A stretch of 17,701 nt of DNA from Firmicutes bacterium UBA1768 (lineage in GTDB: Bacteria > Bacillota > Clostridia > Peptostreptococcales > Anaerovoracaceae). Location of the stretch: contig DCGW01000089.1 of assembly GCA_002315335.1 (NCBI GenBank), positions 18,711 through 36,411 of the forward strand, read 5' to 3'. This document shows positions 13,479 to 17,701 of the stretch, one piece after another; the stretch's first letter is position 1, and each line of letters begins with the position of its first letter. A program made the position numbers and the translations under genes. Below the pieces are notes generated by a model that saw only the letters and a list, made by a program, of their open reading frames with translations, searched no databases and was not told the origin of the DNA.

Positions 13479-14861
13479 ATGGCTAATTTTTATAAGTTAA
13501 GCACAGTACAGGAAGAGTACAAGAAAAAGTTAATGACAGCAGACGAAGCTGTTAAAGTGATTAAGTCAAACGACAGAGTTCACTATGGTCTGTTCAACGG
13601 TCTCGTAGTAGAATTAGATAAGGCTCTCGCAAAGAGAACAGAAGAGCTCCACGATGTTATCATCATGACAACAATCTGGGCTTGGCCTTTCCCACCAGCA
13701 ATCTTAGAAGCTGACCCAAAGGCTGAACACTTCAAGTATTTATCAACACAGTTCTCAGCAAGAGACAGAAGCTACAACAAGCAGGGCTGCTGCTGGTACG
13801 TTCCTGTACAGTTCAGAGAAAACCCTAAGTACTGGGCTGAATCAGTTGAAAGAATGGACGTAGCTATGTTACAGGTAGGACCTATGGATAAATGGGGTAA
13901 CTTCAACCTCGGACCACAGGTTGCTGAATACTGGGGATTCCTCTCAGGAAAGAACAGAGCTAAGAAAATCATCGTAGAAGTTAACCCAAAGCAGCCTAAG
14001 GCTCACGGCGTTGGCGTTTCTCTCAACATCGCAGAAGTTGACATCGTTGTAGAACAGCAGAATCCAGTTGATATGCCACAGATCAAGGCTAAGGATGCTA
14101 ACGAAATCGATAAGAAGATTGCTAAGCACGTTATCGAAAGAGTTAAGGATGGTTCAACAATGCAGTTAGGCGTAGGCGGACTTCCAAACTACATCGGTTC
14201 ACAGCTCGCTGAAGCTGGCGTTCAGGACCTCGGTGTTCACTCAGAAATGTTCGTAGATGCTTACCTCAAGATGTATGAACAGGGTTGCGTAACAGGTAAG
14301 AAGAAGGTATTAAACAAGGGCCAGATGGTTCACACATTCTGCCAGGGTTCACAGGAACTTTATGACTTCTTAGATGACAACCCAATCGTACAGGATATGC
14401 CTGTAGACTATGTAAATGATATCGGCGTTATCGGTACTCAGGACAACTTCGTATCTGTAAACTCAATCTTACAGGTTGACATCCAGGGTCAGGTTAACTC
14501 AGAATCAGCTAAATGGCAGCACATCGGCGGTAACGGCGGACAGGTTGACTTCGTACTCGGTGCTTATAAGTCAAACGGCGGTCAGTCATTCCTCTGCACA
14601 CCTTCTAAGTTAGTTAAGAAGGATGGATCAGAAGAATCTCTCATCGTTCCAAGACTTATGGAAGGTGCTACATGCACAGTTCCAAGAACAGGCCCACACT
14701 TCATCGTAACAGAAAACGGTGCAGTTAACCTTAAGGGTAGATCAATGTGGGAAAGAGCAGAACTCCTCATTTCTATCGCTGATCCTAAGTTCCAGGATGA
14801 TCTCGTAAGAGAAGCTGAAAGAATGGGTCTCTGGAAGACATGCTCAAAGGTTACATACTAA
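13479..14861 (+). CDS. CoA-transferase, butyryl-CoA:acetate / 4-hydroxybutyrate type
   Basis: Moves CoA between acyl-CoA and a carboxylate through a glutamyl-CoA thioester. The 460-residue single-chain protein has both halves of the acetyl-CoA hydrolase/transferase fold. It shows YKKKLMTADEAVKVIKSNDRV near the N-terminus, GVGGLPNYIG (231-240), then the catalytic glutamate in LGVHSEMFVDAY (Glu256), and the late GGNGGQVDF block (350-358). These match the But and AbfT subgroup, whose members cannot be told apart reliably by eye. In this operon it could load CoA on the hydroxyacid made by the two downstream enzymes, or release butyrate from butyryl-CoA, or both. It is somewhat longer than typical members (about 440), and its central segment (GCCWYVPVQF) differs from the usual wording. 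Ribosome binding site AAGAGG. A strong hairpin follows its stop codon. Confidence 0.87.
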   Translation: MANFYKLSTVQEEYKKKLMTADEAVKVIKSNDRVHYGLFNGLVVELDKALAKRTEELHDVIIMTTIWAWPFPPAILEADPKAEHFKYLSTQFSARDRSYNKQGCCWYVPVQFRENPKYWAESVERMDVAMLQVGPMDKWGNFNLGPQVAEYWGFLSGKNRAKKIIVEVNPKQPKAHGVGVSLNIAEVDIVVEQQNPVDMPQIKAKDANEIDKKIAKHVIERVKDGSTMQLGVGGLPNYIGSQLAEAGVQDLGVHSEMFVDAYLKMYEQGCVTGKKKVLNKGQMVHTFCQGSQELYDFLDDNPIVQDMPVDYVNDIGVIGTQDNFVSVNSILQVDIQGQVNSESAKWQHIGGNGGQVDFVLGAYKSNGGQSFLCTPSKLVKKDGSEESLIVPRLMEGATCTVPRTGPHFIVTENGAVNLKGRSMWERAELLISIADPKFQDDLVREAERMGLWKTCSKVTY

Positions 14862-14883
14862 TCCATAGTTTGTAATTTACTTG

Positions 14884-14941
14884 GTTATTACGGGCCGGCT
14901 CTGGTCGGCCCTGAATAACAAATAAATAAAATTTATTTGTT
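14884..14941 (+). other. Intercistronic double hairpin between CoA-transferase and aminotransferase genes
   Basis: First hairpin: GTTATT (14884-14889) with AATAAC (14914-14919) and, after a two-base mismatch, GGGCCGGC (14892-14899) with GTCGGCCC (14904-14911), tetraloop TCTG. Second hairpin: perfect 11-bp arms AACAAATAAAT (14917-14927) and ATTTATTTGTT (14931-14941). The two share AAC and would partly exclude each other. No T-run follows the first stem, so it is not a classical terminator; a processing or stabilising role is possible. Confidence 0.6.
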
Positions 14942-14973
14942 TAAAATAAAATATTTTTAAGGAGGATGTAATC

Positions 14974-16299
14974 ATGGCAATGAAATTTGAAGATTACAAA
15001 CAGTATTTATCACCAGTATTCGTTAAGAGCTCAGACCTCGTTGCAGGCGACGGCCACGGCCTTTATATTACAGACGTTAATGGCGTAGAATACCTCGACA
15101 TGATCCAGGGTATCGCTGTAAACGTAGCTGGTCACACACATCCAAAAGTAGTTAAGGCTATCCAGGATCAGGCTGCTAAGCTTATCCACGCTTCATTTAA
15201 CCACGTTAACTATCCTACAACACTCGAACTCGCTAAGAGACTCGCTGAAAAAGCTCCTGGCGAAGGAAAGAAAAAGTTAACAAGCTTATTCTTCTCAAAC
15301 GGTGGTGCAGAAGCTAACGATTCAGCTATCAAGCTCGCAAGATGTGCTACAGGCAGACCACTCGTTATCGCTTGTCAGGGTTCATTCCACGGCAGAACAG
15401 TTGGTACAACAGCTATCACAGGTTCAAACTCACACTACAGAGAATCATACGAACCACTCATGGGCGGCGTTTACTTCACACCATTCCCACAGAGAATCCT
15501 TTGCCCAGACTCAATTCCTAACGAAGACCTCGAAGGAAGAGCTGATTACTGCTTATGGATGCTCAAAAACTTACTTAAGTTCTTAGCTCCTGCTAAGGAA
15601 GTTGCTTGTATCATCATGGAGCCTATCCAGGGTGAAGGCGGATACGTTGCACCACATCCTAAGTTCTTAAAGGGCGTTAGAGAAATCTGCGACGAAAACG
15701 GCATCCTCTTAATCTTCGACGAAATTCAGTCAGGATTTGGTAGAACAGGTAAAATGTGGGCTTCACAGCACTTCGATGTAGTTCCTGATATCATGACAAC
15801 AGGTAAGGCTATCGGCGGTGGACTCCCAATGTCATGCTGCTGGTCAACACCAGAAATCATGGCTAAGTGGAATGCTGGTACACACGGAACAACATTCGGT
15901 GGTAACCCAGTTTGCGCAGCTGCTGGTTTAGCAACACTCGACATTATCGAAGAAGAAAACCTCATCGAAAATTCAAGAGTTATGGGTGAATACCTCCAGG
16001 AACAGCTTAAGGCTATGCAGAAGAGACACGGCGCTATCGCTGACATCAGAGGTATCGGTCTCATGACAGCTGCAGAATTCTGTAAGCCAGGTACATTTGA
16101 ACCTGCTGGCGACTTCGCTGGTGGCGTTATCAAGTACCTCAGAGAAGAAGAAAAGATGCTCACAACAGGTTGTGGCGTAAACCACAATGGTTTCAGATTC
16201 ATCATGCCTCTCAGCATTAAGAAGGAAGAAGTAGATCTCTGCCTCCAGAAGTTCGAAAATGCTGTAGCTGCAATGGAAAAGAAGTTTGGCTACAAGTAG
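14974..16299 (+). CDS. Class III omega-amino acid aminotransferase (GabT/DavT-like)
   Basis: A PLP-dependent transaminase expected to move the terminal amino group of an omega-amino acid to 2-oxoglutarate or pyruvate, giving a semialdehyde. The 441-residue protein shows LFFSNGGAEANDSAIKLAR (105-123), GSFHGRT (136-142), EPIQGEGG (216-223), FDEIQSGFGRTGK (248-260) with the PLP-nitrogen aspartate, and the Schiff-base lysine in TTGKAIGGGLPM (Lys278), then HGTTFGGNPV. These are hallmark 4-aminobutyrate-type motifs; GABA, 5-aminovalerate and beta-alanine enzymes share them. A perfect AAGGAGG lies eight bases before the ATG. The paired alcohol dehydrogenase downstream would reduce the semialdehyde to the hydroxyacid, which the upstream CoA-transferase could activate. 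It is flanked on both sides by intercistronic hairpins, so its mRNA segment may be separately tuned. Class is secure; substrate is inferred from context. Confidence 0.88.
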   Translation: MAMKFEDYKQYLSPVFVKSSDLVAGDGHGLYITDVNGVEYLDMIQGIAVNVAGHTHPKVVKAIQDQAAKLIHASFNHVNYPTTLELAKRLAEKAPGEGKKKLTSLFFSNGGAEANDSAIKLARCATGRPLVIACQGSFHGRTVGTTAITGSNSHYRESYEPLMGGVYFTPFPQRILCPDSIPNEDLEGRADYCLWMLKNLLKFLAPAKEVACIIMEPIQGEGGYVAPHPKFLKGVREICDENGILLIFDEIQSGFGRTGKMWASQHFDVVPDIMTTGKAIGGGLPMSCCWSTPEIMAKWNAGTHGTTFGGNPVCAAAGLATLDIIEEENLIENSRVMGEYLQEQLKAMQKRHGAIADIRGIGLMTAAEFCKPGTFEPAGDFAGGVIKYLREEEKMLTTGCGVNHNGFRFIMPLSIKKEEVDLCLQKFENAVAAMEKKFGYK

Positions 16300-16342
16300 T
16301 ATCTTAGATATCTGAAAAACGCATAAACTAATTAAATTGGTG

Positions 16343-16373
16343 GTCAGCCTGTGCACCCAGTGTACGGGCTGAC
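16343..16373 (+). other. Intercistronic hairpin between aminotransferase and dehydrogenase genes
   Basis: A 14-bp stem, 16343-16356 (GTCAGCCTGTGCAC) with 16360-16373 (GTGTACGGGCTGAC), loop CCA, containing two G-U pairs and no mismatch. It is not followed by a T-run, so it is not a clear terminator. The dehydrogenase ribosome binding site (AAAGGAG) lies about 20 bases further on. Confidence 0.65.
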
Positions 16374-16410
16374 TCGCTATTATAATAATTAATAAAGGAG
16401 ACTGATTGAC

Positions 16411-17604
16411 ATGAGAGGTTTTGAATTCAAAATGCCTGCTAAAGTTAAGTTTGGCGAAGGCATCGTAAACGAAATCGGCGCAATCCTTAAGGGAATGGGC
16501 TACACAAAAGCATTCATCGCTACAGATAAAGGTATCGTAGCTGCTGGTATCGCTGGTATCATCGAAGAAGGTCTTAAGGCTGGAGATATGCCATATGTTT
16601 TATATGACGAAATGATTCCAGACCCAACAATCGAAATCGTTGACGAAGCTGCAGAAGTATTAAGAAAGAGCGGCGCTGACGTTTGCTTAGCAGTAGGCGG
16701 CGGTTCCCCAATCGATACAGCAAAAGCTATCTGCATGCTCCAGACAAACGAAGGTTCAGTAAGAGACTACCTCTTCGGAGCAAAGAACTTAAAGACAGTT
16801 AACAACCCAATTCTCCCATTAGTTTGTATCCCAACAACTGCTGGTACAGGTTCAGAAATGACAGCTGCATCAGTTATTACAAACAACCAGGAAAAGACAA
16901 AGGTTTCAGTAACACACGAATACCTCATTCCTAAGTATGCATTCATCGACCCAATCGTTCAGGCTGGTTGCCCTCCATTCATCACAGCAACAACAGGTAT
17001 GGACGCATTAACACATGCTATCGAATCATACATTTCAAACAGATCTAACCCTATCTCAGATGCTATGGGTATGCAGGCTATCAAGATGATCGGCAAGTAC
17101 ATCAGAAGAGCTACAGGAGCTGGCGCATTTGATATGGAAGCAAGATCAAACATGGCAGTAGCTGCTACAATCGCAGGCGTTGCATTCATGAACGGTGGCC
17201 TTGGTGTTGTTCACGGTATCGCTCAGACTCTTGGCGCATTCGTACATATCCCACACGGCGTTGCTAACTCACTCTTACTCCCATACTGCATGGAAAAGTC
17301 AGTTGTTGGTAACATGGAAAAGTTCAAGGAAATCGCTATCGCTCTTGGAAAGAACGTAGAAGGCATGGAATTAAGAGATGCTGCTTTCGCTGCAGTTGAC
17401 GCTGTATTCGAAATGGCTGAAGACCTCAACGTTCCAATGAGATTATCAGAACTCGACCCAGCTAAGAGACACTGCTCAGAGCCTGTAACAGAAGAAATCT
17501 TCCAGGCAGTTGCTGACGATTTAATGAACTACAGACTTCTTGCTGATACACCTGTTAAGATTGGTAAGCAGGAATGTATCGACATCTTAAACGCTGCGTT
17601 CTAA
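16411..17604 (+). CDS. Iron-type (group III) alcohol dehydrogenase, probable 4-hydroxybutyrate dehydrogenase-like
   Basis: An NAD(P)-dependent, Fe(II)-containing dehydrogenase expected to reduce an omega-semialdehyde to the hydroxyacid. The 397-residue protein has the nucleotide-binding GGGSPIDTAK (96-105), PTTAGTGSE (141-149) and the four metal ligands: Asp198 and His202 in GMDALTHAIE, His268 in GVVHGIAQ and His282 in HIPHGVANS. Length and motifs fit the family (380-400), which also includes butanol, lactaldehyde and 1,3-propanediol dehydrogenases. Assignment to succinate- or glutarate-semialdehyde reduction rests on the aminotransferase next door, not on sequence alone. It is the last gene of the operon; a strong terminator follows within 31 bp. 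Codon use is as biased as in the preceding genes. Confidence 0.85.
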   Translation: MRGFEFKMPAKVKFGEGIVNEIGAILKGMGYTKAFIATDKGIVAAGIAGIIEEGLKAGDMPYVLYDEMIPDPTIEIVDEAAEVLRKSGADVCLAVGGGSPIDTAKAICMLQTNEGSVRDYLFGAKNLKTVNNPILPLVCIPTTAGTGSEMTAASVITNNQEKTKVSVTHEYLIPKYAFIDPIVQAGCPPFITATTGMDALTHAIESYISNRSNPISDAMGMQAIKMIGKYIRRATGAGAFDMEARSNMAVAATIAGVAFMNGGLGVVHGIAQTLGAFVHIPHGVANSLLLPYCMEKSVVGNMEKFKEIAIALGKNVEGMELRDAAFAAVDAVFEMAEDLNVPMRLSELDPAKRHCSEPVTEEIFQAVADDLMNYRLLADTPVKIGKQECIDILNAAF

Positions 17605-17634
17605 TTATTGATTAATAATTTTAACTCGAAGGAG

Positions 17635-17665
17635 AGGGCCGTTGGAATTATCAGCGGCTCTTTTT
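17635..17665 (+). terminator. Rho-independent terminator of the catabolic operon
   Basis: Ten-bp stem AGGGCCGTTG (17635-17644) with CAGCGGCTCT (17652-17661), two G-U pairs, seven-base loop, then a T-run through 17665. It is the first clear terminator after the promoter at 7178, so nine genes probably form one transcription unit. The remaining 36 bases hold nothing recognisable. Confidence 0.85.
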
Positions 17666-17701
17666 GCGTGTCTATTTCCCGAATACCATTGTCGCTGCGT
17701 C

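Noticed and set aside
13479..14861. Glutaconate or propionate CoA-transferase
   Set aside because: A single 460-residue chain with GVGGLPNYIG and GVHSEM motifs fits the butyryl/4-hydroxybutyrate group. Glutaconate CoA-transferase is two subunits, and Pct has a different motif layout.
14884..14919. Operon-ending terminator after the CoA-transferase gene
   Set aside because: The stem is strong, but A-rich sequence and not a T-run follows it. A full ribosome binding site and a functionally linked gene come next with no promoter I can find.

Overview
The window looks like a piece of an anaerobic Bacillota (Clostridia) chromosome. The grounds are an AT-leaning base composition, GGAGG-type ribosome binding sites, a SigH-type sporulation sigma factor, Mini-RNase III, and an oxygen-sensitive 2-hydroxyacyl-CoA dehydratase with its activator. 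Amino-acid-fermenting, butyrate-forming relatives of the Anaerovorax/Mogibacterium type are a reasonable guess, but the assignment is inference. No rRNA, tRNA or CRISPR array was seen.

Left part (1-3180): housekeeping genes on the + strand. These are thymidylate kinase (tmk), a C_GCAxxG_C_C family protein, a YhbY RNA-binding protein preceded by a 42-bp tandem repeat, and Mini-RNase III (mrnC), closed by a terminator. thyA follows with its own promoter.

Middle part (3181-5000): an accessory patch. It begins with a low-complexity array built on short GAGCC-type words (about 3243-3450). Then come two 255-bp copies of a MITE-like element in direct orientation, with imperfect terminal inverted repeats and a bidirectional terminator in each copy. 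Between them lies one minus-strand gene for a probable stand-alone PD-(D/E)XK nuclease-like protein, predicted to be transcribed as a leaderless or nearly leaderless mRNA.

Minus-strand housekeeping block (4995-6903): folA (DHFR), rlmB and sigH, read leftwards from a near-consensus promoter at 7014-6986. tmk, thyA and folA together cover dTMP synthesis. mrnC, rlmB and sigH are neighbours in many Firmicutes; here that order is broken by thyA, the accessory patch and a strand change.

Right part (7178-17665): one roughly 10.5-kb catabolic operon from a strong promoter to a strong terminator. Its order is dehydratase alpha subunit, dehydratase beta subunit, ATP-dependent activator, 3-hydroxybutyryl-CoA dehydrogenase, crotonase, thiolase, a butyryl/4-hydroxybutyrate-type CoA-transferase, a class III omega-amino acid aminotransferase and an iron-type alcohol dehydrogenase. 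The last three fit conversion of an omega-amino acid (GABA or 5-aminovalerate are the obvious candidates) to semialdehyde, hydroxyacid and hydroxyacyl-CoA. The hbd-crt-thl set fits oxidation of the enoyl-CoA to acetyl-CoA, or the reverse direction towards butyrate. The notable point is the dehydratase. The classical flavin/FeS 4-hydroxybutyryl-CoA dehydratase is absent, and a HadBC/FldBC-like radical dehydratase with its activator occupies the operon. Either two routes converging on crotonyl-CoA have been joined, or the dehydratase has an unrecognised substrate. Structured intercistronic hairpins on both sides of the aminotransferase gene and a structured 5' leader suggest post-transcriptional tuning.
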